A stretch of DNA of 64,000 nt from Oligoflexia bacterium. GTDB taxonomy: Bacteria > Bdellovibrionota_B > Oligoflexia > Oligoflexales > JAGOVF01. The position numbers were made by a program, and so were the translations under genes. A model generated the notes under the pieces. That model saw only the letters and a list, made by a program, of their open reading frames with translations, had not been told where the DNA came from and searched no databases. Positions 19,764 through 29,161 of the stretch are shown here, one piece after another. Position 1 is the stretch's first letter, and each line of letters starts with the position of its first letter. The DNA lies in assembly GCA_030432875.1 (NCBI GenBank), contig JAUILP010000007.1, forward strand, positions 1 to 64,000, in the 5' to 3' direction.

Positions 19764-20645
19764 TTAGAAAATTATTGCGATTTCTTCTTCCATATATTTA
19801 TTGCTAACATGTTTCATCTTTGCTCTATATACACACTCAGTGGGTTTATAAGCATTTTCAATATCGCGGCTAAAGAGTTTATGTGTCACGACGCCATTTC
19901 GTATTCTTTGGCCAGAAATTCCGCCATCAGCGATAGTAAACTCGAGTTCTGAAATATCTCCTTTACCAAAATCAAGAACAGCGCTTACTGATCGAGATTT
20001 AGCACCGTGAACCACTTTCGCAAAATTTAAATTCCCTATAAGTATTTCTCCATTAATGACTAAACCAAAGCTTGTGTCCACTGCATGGTCAATAGCTCCA
20101 ACTAACTCGCAGTCACTGGAAACTTCCTCTGAAGATTTTAGGTTACCAGAAATGGAGCAGGCATATTTATCGTTTATATAGATACCCCCGTCTATTTCAT
20201 CGCCGATCGGAAAAGCTATTGATGTGCAAGAAATGTCTGTTAGAGTGTAGTTTGTCAACCGCGCATCGATAGTAAAGCCTCTAATATTTTTTTCTAAAAA
20301 TCTCATTAAGGGCTGTATTTTTTCAGTATTTTCACTGTGAAGTTTTACTTCTCCAAGTCCTGGAGCCAGTTCATCTTGATTTTGCAGAGCAGAACATTCT
20401 AAATAACCCGTTGCTACATGTTCGAGGCAAGAAATATCAGTCAGATTTAAATAAGCATGGTGCATGCCTCCGGCAATTTCTTTAGCGCCCAAGTTTTTGA
20501 GACTTTCCATTAAATTCTTGGCGGCATAGCCAGTCATTGTTTTAGATTCAATAGGCAAAATATGAAATTCTGAGGTTTGTGATGAGCCATTTACGCTAAA
20601 ATTCATAAGTCCCAAAAAAGCACCAGTTAGTAGCATTGTTTTCAT
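19764..20645 (-). CDS. Hypothetical secreted protein
   Basis: Signal-peptide-like MKTMLLTGAFLGLMNFSVNGSS; long ORF. Confidence 0.65.
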   Translation of the reverse strand: MKTMLLTGAFLGLMNFSVNGSSQTSEFHILPIESKTMTGYAAKNLMESLKNLGAKEIAGGMHHAYLNLTDISCLEHVATGYLECSALQNQDELAPGLGEVKLHSENTEKIQPLMRFLEKNIRGFTIDARLTNYTLTDISCTSIAFPIGDEIDGGIYINDKYACSISGNLKSSEEVSSDCELVGAIDHAVDTSFGLVINGEILIGNLNFAKVVHGAKSRSVSAVLDFGKGDISELEFTIADGGISGQRIRNGVVTHKLFSRDIENAYKPTECVYRAKMKHVSNKYMEEEIAIIF

Positions 20646-21105
20646 TGTAAGTTTCCTTAAAAAGCAAAAATTAAATCTTAAAAAGTTCCGATTGAGGAAC
20701 GACTGCGGTACTTAGATAATATAAAATACATTGATTGACGTTAAAAAACTGGGGATATAAGCGGAAAGTGTACTCTTTGGGGAACAGGAGAGGGAGGAAT
20801 GGGGCATTGCTAGGGAGATAAACACCTTAATTCTCTAATACATTTAAGTTTCTAAATATTGTTAATTAACTTTGATCCAAAATTTGTCAGGCCACCTCAG
20901 ACTTAATTAAAAAACCTCGGATTGTCTAACCGAAATACTACACCCATCATATTCTACTTATTATAGTTTTTTTTTAATGTGATAATGAGTAAGATCATAG
21001 CAATCAAAACCTTGTTTGCAATATATACACGCATAATAAATGAGAAAATAATTTTAATAATATAGATAAGACTTCTGGTCTTTTTTCCCTCTAAAAAAAT
21101 GATTC

Positions 21106-22575
21106 TTGATGCAAAGGAAGGCAATGAGCTTGGGTAACTACTATAACAAGATGTTAGTCCTATTTTTTCAGTTACTACTGGGTCTCCTGCTATTTAGGGC
21201 TTCAGGGGTAGCTTATAGTTTTTCGTTAAATGATGTTTTTCGCCTCTCAGAGCAAGAACATCCTCAAATCAAATCAATTTCAGAGCGCCTCGCGGCACTA
21301 AACTTAAAAAAAAATCAAGATCAACGTGTTTTTGCTTCAGAAATTAACTTCGGTGCATCCACAAGTTATCAAAATTTGCAGCGCATCACCCCTTATGGAA
21401 AAACCATGAGCCAAACATTAGATTTGGGGTGGAAAAAAAGCTTCAATCTGGGGACAGAATTAAATTTTACGAGTTCATTGGCTTTTATTGATCAGCAGCC
21501 GGGTACGGCACAGCATTTCAACGAGAGCTCATGGCAGGTTGGTATCAAGCAACCCCTTCTTAAAAATTACGCGGGTGAAGAGTTTGCTATAAATTCACGT
21601 GCCTTAAATGCTGAAATTGCTGCTCAGACTCTTATTTTGCAAGCCGAAAAACAGAGCCTTTTCTATAATATTGAACTCAAATACTGGGACTTGGTGTTTG
21701 CACTACGTGAAAAAATAATTCGTGAGGAAAGTGTGAAAAAGGCCCAAGAGTTTTTGCGCTGGACAAAAAATCGCTACGCTAACGGAGCCGCCGAAAAAGT
21801 GGATGTCCTTAACGCAAGCACGGCACTAAAAATACGAAGCCTTAGTATGCAAACTGTCCAGGACGGGATTGAAGAATCTTTTACGGCATTAAAAGCAGTG
21901 CTTCCTAAGCTGCCCGACCTCAAGGACTGGCAGGTCATTTCAGATGATTTTTTCTCCAAGAGAAATCTAGAAAACTTGTGTTTAAAATCAGATTTCGGGA
22001 CGGAAGTCACCTCACCAATTTATGCTGATGCCCTGGTTTCCAAAACAAAGGCGCTTCAGTCCTGGATTGAGGTGGAAAAAATTCGCGCTGAAGGTAAAAC
22101 CGACGTTTCTGCATTTGCCGAGTATGGTCAAAATGGCATAAAAAAAGAAGTTTTTCCTACCACTAGGGAAGCCACCAGTTTTAAACATCAAAGCTGGACT
22201 GTTGGACTCATGCTTACCCATACTTTAGATGCAAGTCTTAAGAGTGATGCTGAACGCGCTGCGGTGCTCGATGCTAATGCTGCGAAAACTACCGCACAAT
22301 TTGCTGAAGATAATAGCCTAGCGGAGTGGTCACTGCTTAGGGACAAGGTTAACCGCATGGAGAGTAATCTGACTTTAGCTAAGGAAGTTCAAGAACTTCA
22401 GGTACAAAAGACTAATGAAGAGCGGCAAAGACTTCGCATTGGTCGGTCTACCACGGCACAGCTGATTTTATTTGAGCAAGAAACCATCGAAGCTCGCCTT
22501 CAAGTGCTGCGTATACTCGCAAATATGCGAAAACTAGAAGCGCGCAGCCGCCTTTTTGTTTACGGAGGATCCTAA
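21106..22575 (+). CDS. TolC-family outer membrane efflux protein
   Basis: Coiled-coil OEP pattern, ELKYWDLVFALREKII and NRYANGAAEKVDVLNA. Confidence 0.85.
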   Translation: MMQRKAMSLGNYYNKMLVLFFQLLLGLLLFRASGVAYSFSLNDVFRLSEQEHPQIKSISERLAALNLKKNQDQRVFASEINFGASTSYQNLQRITPYGKTMSQTLDLGWKKSFNLGTELNFTSSLAFIDQQPGTAQHFNESSWQVGIKQPLLKNYAGEEFAINSRALNAEIAAQTLILQAEKQSLFYNIELKYWDLVFALREKIIREESVKKAQEFLRWTKNRYANGAAEKVDVLNASTALKIRSLSMQTVQDGIEESFTALKAVLPKLPDLKDWQVISDDFFSKRNLENLCLKSDFGTEVTSPIYADALVSKTKALQSWIEVEKIRAEGKTDVSAFAEYGQNGIKKEVFPTTREATSFKHQSWTVGLMLTHTLDASLKSDAERAAVLDANAAKTTAQFAEDNSLAEWSLLRDKVNRMESNLTLAKEVQELQVQKTNEERQRLRIGRSTTAQLILFEQETIEARLQVLRILANMRKLEARSRLFVYGGS

Positions 22576-22576
22576 A

Positions 22577-25500
22577 ATGGATTTGATTGGACTTTCCTTA
22601 CGCCGACCCGTCTTCGCTTGGATGCTCATGACAGGGCTTATCGTATTCGGTGCCATCAGCCTAAACCGTCTCGGCATAAGTCAAATGCCCGATGTCGATT
22701 TTCCCGTTCTCTCAATTAACATAACTAATGAGGGGGCTGCGCCCGAAGTTATTGAAGCAGAACTCCTCGATGAAATAGAACAGAAGCTCCTCAATATCGA
22801 GGGCATAAAAGAAATGCGCTCTAAAGCAAGCCAAGGCGCAGGAAGTATAACTCTCGACTTTGATATATCGCGTGATATCGATTTGGCCTTGCAAGAAGTT
22901 CAAAGTGCCTTAAGCCAAGTAAAGCTGCCGCAAGGGGTAGATCTTCCCGTATTGCGTAAACGCAATCCCGAAGAGCAGCCTATTATGTATATTGGCTTAG
23001 CCGCGGATAAACCTTTACGCGAGCTGCTTATATTTGCCGATGATTTTCTCCTCGATCAGTTTCGTTTTATTGACGGTGTGGGAGAGGTTGCGCTGGGCGG
23101 ATTTAGCGAACGAACCCTAAGAATTTGGCCTGACCTGAGTAAACTCAAAAAAGCACAGCTCACTATTCTTGACCTGACGGATGCCATTGACTCACAGCAT
23201 CTTGAGACAACCGCGGGTGAATATTTGGAAGGAAGTGAAGAAATCCGGGTGCGCTGGCGCGGTGAAGCCGCTAGCGTAGACGAAATTAAAGCACTCCCCA
23301 TACTCCGCCGCGGTGGCCAGCTTATTCAGGACGTTAAGTATACTCTGGGTGATTTTGCTCTGGTGGAGGATGGTCTTTCGGATATAACCCGTCTCGCGCG
23401 CAGCAACGGTAAAAATGCTGTCGCCTTTGGTGTTAGAAAACAGCGTGGTGGCAATGAAGTTGTGCTCGCAAATTTGATCAAACAAAAAATTAAGGATTTA
23501 CAGGTCACTTTACCAGAGGGCTATAAACTACAGCTCAATGTTGATTTTACCCGACCCACAGAGGCTGTTGTCGCATCAACAACGCATAAACTTTGGCTTG
23601 CCGCCCTCATTACCATACTGGTGTGTTTGCTATTTTTGGCGAGTTGGCAAAGTGCTCTAAATATTCTTTTTTCAATACCCACTTCAATTCTCGGAACTTT
23701 TATCATCATCTATTATGCGGGTTTTACTCTAAATATTTTTACCCTTCTCGCTCTAACATTAGTCATATCTATAGTTGTTGATGATGCCATAATGATTTTA
23801 GAAAATATCACCCGGCATTTTCATATGGGAAAAAATCCTTTTAATGCTGCGTACGACGGTGCCAAAGAAATTCTTCCTGCTGCAGTAGCTTCAAGTCTCG
23901 CTGTTGTGGCGATTTTTATTCCCACGGTATTTATGGATGGGGTGACGGGAAAATTTTTCTACCAATTTGGTATCACCATGTCAGCCGCTGTTTTATTGTC
24001 ATTGGTTGAGGCCGTGACGATAACACCGATGCGCGCACATGCCTTTTTAGGAGCAAGTGGCAAAACCTCACAGATTGAACTCAAAGTGGAACGTTTTTTT
24101 TATGGTCTATCACAATTTTATAGCCGATTTCTGCATCATTTTTTACGTTGGCCTGCCATGACGGTCTTTGTGGGTTTTGTTTTTTTTGCTAGTTCTCTTT
24201 TGGTTTTAAATGGCTTAAAGCGAGAATTTGTGCCCTCCCAAGATCAAAATATTCTTATCATAAGTGGAAGCTTGCCTCCTGGCACTTCCTTACAGAAAAC
24301 GGATAGCGTCGTACTAAAAATTGAAGAGATCATAAAAGAAAATCCTTTGGTAGAAAGCTATTTTGTCTCAGTCGGTGCTGGCGGCCCTAGCGGCGAGAGC
24401 AATCAATTTTTTATTCCCCTCTATTTGAAACCACGGCAGGAGCGTACACAGGACCACTTGCAAATCATGGCAGATATGCGTAAGAAACTAAGACCTATAA
24501 CAGAAGCGCGCATATCTTTGCGTGATATATCAGCGAGAAATATCACGTCCGGAAAAATTCAGCCCGTAGCCTTTAATATTCGCGGGCCTAATTTGGATAT
24601 TTTGCAAAAAAAATCTGATGAAATTATGAATCATCTTAATGATGCTGGGCTTACCGTTGATATGGACACTGATTTTAAACTGGGCGTTAAAGAGTTAGAA
24701 CTGAGGCCTGATCGTGAGGCCATGAAAAAATATGGGGTAAACGCAAGTGCGATTGGTAAAACATTGAGTGCCGCTTTAGCAAGCCTGCGCATCAATAAAA
24801 TTACCTTTGATGGAAGACGCTATGATATGCGCATTAAAATCAGAGATGAACTCGTGGGCACGCCAGAGGATATTACTTCGATATATGTGCGCAACAATTT
24901 TGGTAACTTGATCAGTTTAGACAAACTTGTCACCATAGAAAAGCAGCAAACATTTCAGTCAATCACGCGCATAAACCGGCAGCGGTCGGTCGGTGTCTTT
25001 GGCAATCTCGCGCCGGGGCAGTCGCAGGCAAGTGTATTACAAAAGGCACGCGAGTTCGCCGAATCAATATTGCCAAGCGGATATGTCTTTTCCTTAGAAG
25101 GTGCGGCAGCGGGCCTTAATGAAAGCTTTAATAGCATGATGCTTGCGTTTATCATAGGTATTATCATCGCCTACATGATTCTCGGCGTGCAGTTTAACTC
25201 TTTTGTTCACCCCATCGCCATACTTATGGCGCTCCCTTTTAGTATAAGCGGCGCGCTCTTTGCCTTGTATTTAATGGATACGTCCTTAAATCTCTACAGC
25301 ATGATTGGAATCATTGTTTTAATGGGTATTGCCAAGAAAAACTCTATTCTTTTGATCGAATTTACCAATCAAATAAGGTCTCGTAGTCCCACCCAATCTA
25401 TTAAAGACAGTCTTCTCTTTGCTTGTCCTATTAGGCTACGACCAATTCTTATGACCTCGATAGCGACGATAGCAGCGGCTGTTCCTTTAGTACTCGGTAA

Positions 25501-25642
25501 CGAGGTCGGGCAGGAGGTTCGGGCTCCCATGGGTTGGACCATTATCGGAGGCAATCTTGTATCGACAGCATTTACCTTAGTAGTCGTGCCGTGTTTTTAT
25601 CTTCTTATGACCAAATTCGAGCGAAAACCCCACAACCAATAG
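22577..25642 (+). CDS. RND-family (AcrB/HAE-1-like) efflux transporter
   Basis: SLRRPVFAWMLMTGLIVFGAISLNRLGISQMPDVDFPV; SIVVDDAIMILENITRH; GIIVLMGIAKKNSILLIEF; start ATG 22577. Confidence 0.95.
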   Translation: MDLIGLSLRRPVFAWMLMTGLIVFGAISLNRLGISQMPDVDFPVLSINITNEGAAPEVIEAELLDEIEQKLLNIEGIKEMRSKASQGAGSITLDFDISRDIDLALQEVQSALSQVKLPQGVDLPVLRKRNPEEQPIMYIGLAADKPLRELLIFADDFLLDQFRFIDGVGEVALGGFSERTLRIWPDLSKLKKAQLTILDLTDAIDSQHLETTAGEYLEGSEEIRVRWRGEAASVDEIKALPILRRGGQLIQDVKYTLGDFALVEDGLSDITRLARSNGKNAVAFGVRKQRGGNEVVLANLIKQKIKDLQVTLPEGYKLQLNVDFTRPTEAVVASTTHKLWLAALITILVCLLFLASWQSALNILFSIPTSILGTFIIIYYAGFTLNIFTLLALTLVISIVVDDAIMILENITRHFHMGKNPFNAAYDGAKEILPAAVASSLAVVAIFIPTVFMDGVTGKFFYQFGITMSAAVLLSLVEAVTITPMRAHAFLGASGKTSQIELKVERFFYGLSQFYSRFLHHFLRWPAMTVFVGFVFFASSLLVLNGLKREFVPSQDQNILIISGSLPPGTSLQKTDSVVLKIEEIIKENPLVESYFVSVGAGGPSGESNQFFIPLYLKPRQERTQDHLQIMADMRKKLRPITEARISLRDISARNITSGKIQPVAFNIRGPNLDILQKKSDEIMNHLNDAGLTVDMDTDFKLGVKELELRPDREAMKKYGVNASAIGKTLSAALASLRINKITFDGRRYDMRIKIRDELVGTPEDITSIYVRNNFGNLISLDKLVTIEKQQTFQSITRINRQRSVGVFGNLAPGQSQASVLQKAREFAESILPSGYVFSLEGAAAGLNESFNSMMLAFIIGIIIAYMILGVQFNSFVHPIAILMALPFSISGALFALYLMDTSLNLYSMIGIIVLMGIAKKNSILLIEFTNQIRSRSPTQSIKDSLLFACPIRLRPILMTSIATIAAAVPLVLGNEVGQEVRAPMGWTIIGGNLVSTAFTLVVVPCFYLLMTKFERKPHNQ

Positions 25643-25722
25643 ACTTTTTTTCCCAAATCTCAAAACGCCTCTGTGTTAAAGAACCTTAAACATATTAGGG
25701 TGAAGTCGTAATTTTCCTTAGA

Positions 25723-25741
25723 CTGATTTCTTAGAAATCAG
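25723..25741. terminator. Hairpin downstream of RND gene
   Basis: CTGATTTC-TTA-GAAATCAG. Confidence 0.45.
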
Positions 25742-25849
25742 CTTTAATAAATTTTAATAGCATATGTTGGCTACATTTGCTAATCAAGCCATGAGAGCAA
25801 AAAGTTTAATGGCTGGATTTTTGATCAAAAAAAATATGGGAAAAAAGTT

Positions 25850-26602
25850 ATGAATCAGTTTACTGTTAAAAAAATATTTCTATTATTTGCTGTTATGACT
25901 TTTCCTACTAACTGTTCGCGCGGGACCTCAAAAGAGTTTGCGGCTGATCCAGGTCAGTTAAAACAAAATATGTTGGAGGCAAATAGCCAAGTTGTCCCAA
26001 ATCCTGAAGCGATCTCACATGCCGAGTTTCCCCTTTCACATGTTATAAACATAATAAGTGCTGAGTTAGAACAATCCTCAATATGGTTGTTGAGAGACCG
26101 AGTAAATATAGGGGGGATACTCGATTGGGTCATAATAGGCTTAGATAACCCGAGGATTCCACTAATAGGGGTTGATGTTGTCCTGGCTGCTTTAGCTAGA
26201 CCAGCTCCAGGGCGATATGCTGAAGAGAGTGTTGAAAGTCAAGAATTCACATTGTTTTTATCCTCAAGTTCAAAGTCTCAAGTAAACACTTGCGTAAGAA
26301 ATTCAAATAGCTATTGGCAGGAGTTGTTTTTTAATAATAAATTAGCGACTTCGGTTACACTCCCTTTAATAGAGATATGCTTTATCGAGGAGAATACTGA
26401 TGTTGCCTCATTAAACCAAGAACTTCATAGCAGAGGCTTAGATGTAGATTACCTAGTTATTAATAAATTCACAGACGGCCCAATTCTCTTTCGGCTTAAG
26501 GGCACCACAGCGTCTGCTGCTTTTCAGTACCCACCAATTTGCGCAAAAATCAGGCAAGATTCAGAATTTTTAAAATCAATTCGTCGTTATGTCGGATGCT
26601 AA
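25850..26602 (+). CDS. Hypothetical lipoprotein
   Basis: Signal/lipobox FPTNCSRG; long ORF. Confidence 0.65.
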   Translation: MNQFTVKKIFLLFAVMTFPTNCSRGTSKEFAADPGQLKQNMLEANSQVVPNPEAISHAEFPLSHVINIISAELEQSSIWLLRDRVNIGGILDWVIIGLDNPRIPLIGVDVVLAALARPAPGRYAEESVESQEFTLFLSSSSKSQVNTCVRNSNSYWQELFFNNKLATSVTLPLIEICFIEENTDVASLNQELHSRGLDVDYLVINKFTDGPILFRLKGTTASAAFQYPPICAKIRQDSEFLKSIRRYVGC

Positions 26603-26695
26603 AAAATCTTTAGGTTTTTTTATAAGAAAATATTTTTCACCCTAATGATCATAATGGCACCTATTGGATTTTCTCTTAGCCTGCTAAAAAGCAAA

Positions 26696-26911
26696 TTACG
26701 CAGGACTAATTTCACCATTAAGATCATTGATCTTAAGCTTGGTTTCATCCAAACGTTTTCCCATTTCTTTGATTAGTTCATGGGCTTCGCCGACTTCAGA
26801 AACAAGGCGGTCAAGCGGAATATCATTGCCACTAAGCTTGATGATAATTTCGTCAACGCGCGTTAACATCTCTTCATAAGATTTTTTCCCTAAGCTAATA
26901 TTTTTACTCAT
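26696..26911 (-). CDS. xseB: Exodeoxyribonuclease VII small subunit
   Basis: SYEEMLTRVDEIIIKLSGNDIPLDRLVSEVGEAHELIKE; overlaps xseA end. Confidence 0.85.
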   Translation of the reverse strand: MSKNISLGKKSYEEMLTRVDEIIIKLSGNDIPLDRLVSEVGEAHELIKEMGKRLDETKLKINDLNGEISPA

Positions 26912-28703
26912 GTGATTCTCCTTTGTCAGATGATTTAGATGTATGTATAGTTCCTGTTATGTCTAAGTTTAGAGTCCCGTCTTTGAGTGTCGCCTTAACT
27001 TTATCGCCAACGAGAACTTGGTTCACTGAAAAAATCTTTTCACCATTTTTATTTCTTAGCTCTGTCCAACCTTTCTCTAGCCAGGGTCCTGGATCAATTT
27101 GGGAGATTTTTAGCATTAGGTTCTTCTGCTTGTCTTTGTTGTGTTGCCATACATTCATGGCCTCTGTGCGGAGAAGATTTTTTAGGGATCTTATTTTTTC
27201 GTACTTGGCGGCAAAATACGATAGCGCCGCGGCTTCGGTGCGGGCTAAAAGTTTGGCAAGCAAAAGGGTTCCGGCATTCAATTGTGTTTGCGTTTTTTCG
27301 GCTAGGTTAAAACGTAGGGACTGAAGCTTGACCGCTTTTTTTTCAAGATTTTGTAGGCTCATTTTTCTTAAATTATCTAAACGCTGAGCTCTATTCTCTT
27401 TCGCATCGTGGTAGCACTTTTCGAGCAAGCGACTTAGCCCAAGACTCCAGGCTTTTAGCTGTTCTCGAAAGGCAAGTTGGTTTTTGGCAAGAAAATCACT
27501 GGCTGCAGTAGGAGTTTTTTCTCGGTGAAAAGAAACTTCCTCGGCAATACAGGTATCATCATGATGGCCGATTGCGGAAAGAATTGGGACCTTCGACTGG
27601 CAAATTGCATAAGCCAAATCCGCATCATTAAACCACTCAAGATCGGCACCAGATCCGCCGCCACGAGTGATGATGATGACATCAACCTTTCGGGTTACCA
27701 GGGTTTTTATACCCTCACAAATCATTTTTGCAGAGTTTTCCCCCTGCATCGGTGCCGAAAAGAAATCGAGTTCAACAAGGGTATTTGCCCCTTTCAGTTG
27801 ATCAATAAAATCAGAGTATGCCCGCGAATCTTTAGCCGTAATGAGGCCTATGCGGGTGATAAGCTTTGGGAGGCGTAAACTGCGATTTTTATCATAGAGA
27901 TTTTTTTGTTTGAGTTCTTTTACTAATTTTTCGCGTTTTAGTGCGAGATCTCCTTTGGTGAAAGCGAGATCAAAATCAAGGATATTCAAGCTTAGCTGTG
28001 CACGGTCACGATAAAAGCTGGTCCCAACCAAAGCGCGAATTTTTTGACCTTCTTTGAGAATAAGGGCAAGATCGCTTTTTAATTTGGCTTTCAAAATTGC
28101 CATTTGCTGGTTCCAAATAGTCACGGGTATGGTGAGACTTCCCCTGTTTTGGTAGGATGTAGTCGTTTTTTCTTCCGCAAAACTAAAAAAAACACCCTGA
28201 TCTCTGATGTTTAGGTTTTGGATTTCGCCGACCAGCCAGAGCGATGCTGGCAAATGGCGGCTGATAATAGCCGCGGTGTGATCTAATAATTCTCTAATGC
28301 TCCAGGTTTTTTCTTGCAGCTCATCATTTGCGGAGAGAGATACCGCATCGTTTCTTAGCCTAGTTTGCCCGGAAGTGAAGCCGTGATCTTTTTTAGGTTT
28401 GGCCGCCGAGCTATGATCCATAGAAGCTTTGGCTTGCTCTAATGTATGCGTATGCCCTGACGCATGAATTCGCGTTAACCCTGTTGAGGCTTCAGATTTT
28501 GTCGCCCCCCCCCCGATAGGGCCGCCACCGGTGGCGCGGCAGAGCGCGGTGATTTTTTCTTGATTGGTAACGCTGTCACTGATAACCCAAATTTTTCGCT
28601 GACCATCAAATATGGCGCCAACTTCCTTGAGATGGTCCTTAAACGCAAAGGTATTACCCAAAATAACAATAGCGTTGTTTTCGATGCGAAAATGCAGGGG
28701 CAT
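26904..28703 (-). CDS. xseA: Exodeoxyribonuclease VII large subunit with N-terminal extension
   Basis: LWLVGEIQNLNIRDQGVFFSFAEE, ITRGGGSGADLEWFNDADLAYAICQSKVPILSAIGHHDDTCIAEEVS; extra ~120 aa DUF5710-like N-terminus. Confidence 0.93.
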   Translation of the reverse strand: MPLHFRIENNAIVILGNTFAFKDHLKEVGAIFDGQRKIWVISDSVTNQEKITALCRATGGGPIGGGATKSEASTGLTRIHASGHTHTLEQAKASMDHSSAAKPKKDHGFTSGQTRLRNDAVSLSANDELQEKTWSIRELLDHTAAIISRHLPASLWLVGEIQNLNIRDQGVFFSFAEEKTTTSYQNRGSLTIPVTIWNQQMAILKAKLKSDLALILKEGQKIRALVGTSFYRDRAQLSLNILDFDLAFTKGDLALKREKLVKELKQKNLYDKNRSLRLPKLITRIGLITAKDSRAYSDFIDQLKGANTLVELDFFSAPMQGENSAKMICEGIKTLVTRKVDVIIITRGGGSGADLEWFNDADLAYAICQSKVPILSAIGHHDDTCIAEEVSFHREKTPTAASDFLAKNQLAFREQLKAWSLGLSRLLEKCYHDAKENRAQRLDNLRKMSLQNLEKKAVKLQSLRFNLAEKTQTQLNAGTLLLAKLLARTEAAALSYFAAKYEKIRSLKNLLRTEAMNVWQHNKDKQKNLMLKISQIDPGPWLEKGWTELRNKNGEKIFSVNQVLVGDKVKATLKDGTLNLDITGTIHTSKSSDKGESHE

Positions 28704-28829
28704 GCTTAACCTTAGGATAATGACGAGTTAACAAATTATTCCCTTTATATAGGAAATTTACCAAAAAATCATAAAATTTTATTTGATCCCCGTTCTTTAA
28801 ATGTACATTCCCGCGCCTCAGGGGCAATG

Positions 28830-28863
28830 TAAAACATCGGGATAATAAGCCTTTGATGTTTTA
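28830..28863. repeat. Intergenic hairpin in the 443-bp xseA/CotH-like gap
   Basis: TAAAACATC...GATGTTTTA 9-bp inverted repeat. Confidence 0.4.
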
Positions 28864-29161
28864 TGCGGCATTTTAGGGTTTGTGTGCGTGTTGATATCAG
28901 GCTTGCCAGTAGCGGGGTGTAAGGAAAAAGTGCCAAGCATCAAGTGCTTGTCGCTGCCTATATACAAAAATCCAGTGAATACAGCACATTAAAAATGGCA
29001 GTTCCTTAAATGTAAAAATGAGGTTGTAAGCGAGTACTGTGAATGGCTAACTCAATGATTTCGGGGGTTTTAGCTGTTTACTTTTCCTCCTCAGCTTGAT
29101 ATGGAAATTGTCAGGGTGGGCTTTGGCTTAAAATTTTATCAATCAATTGAGGAACAACACA

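Noticed and set aside
22712-25554. Multiple antisense ORFs across the RND gene
   Set aside because: All are shadows of a strongly conserved long gene.
27477-27878. 133-aa plus-strand ORF inside xseA
   Set aside because: Antisense shadow of a conserved enzyme.
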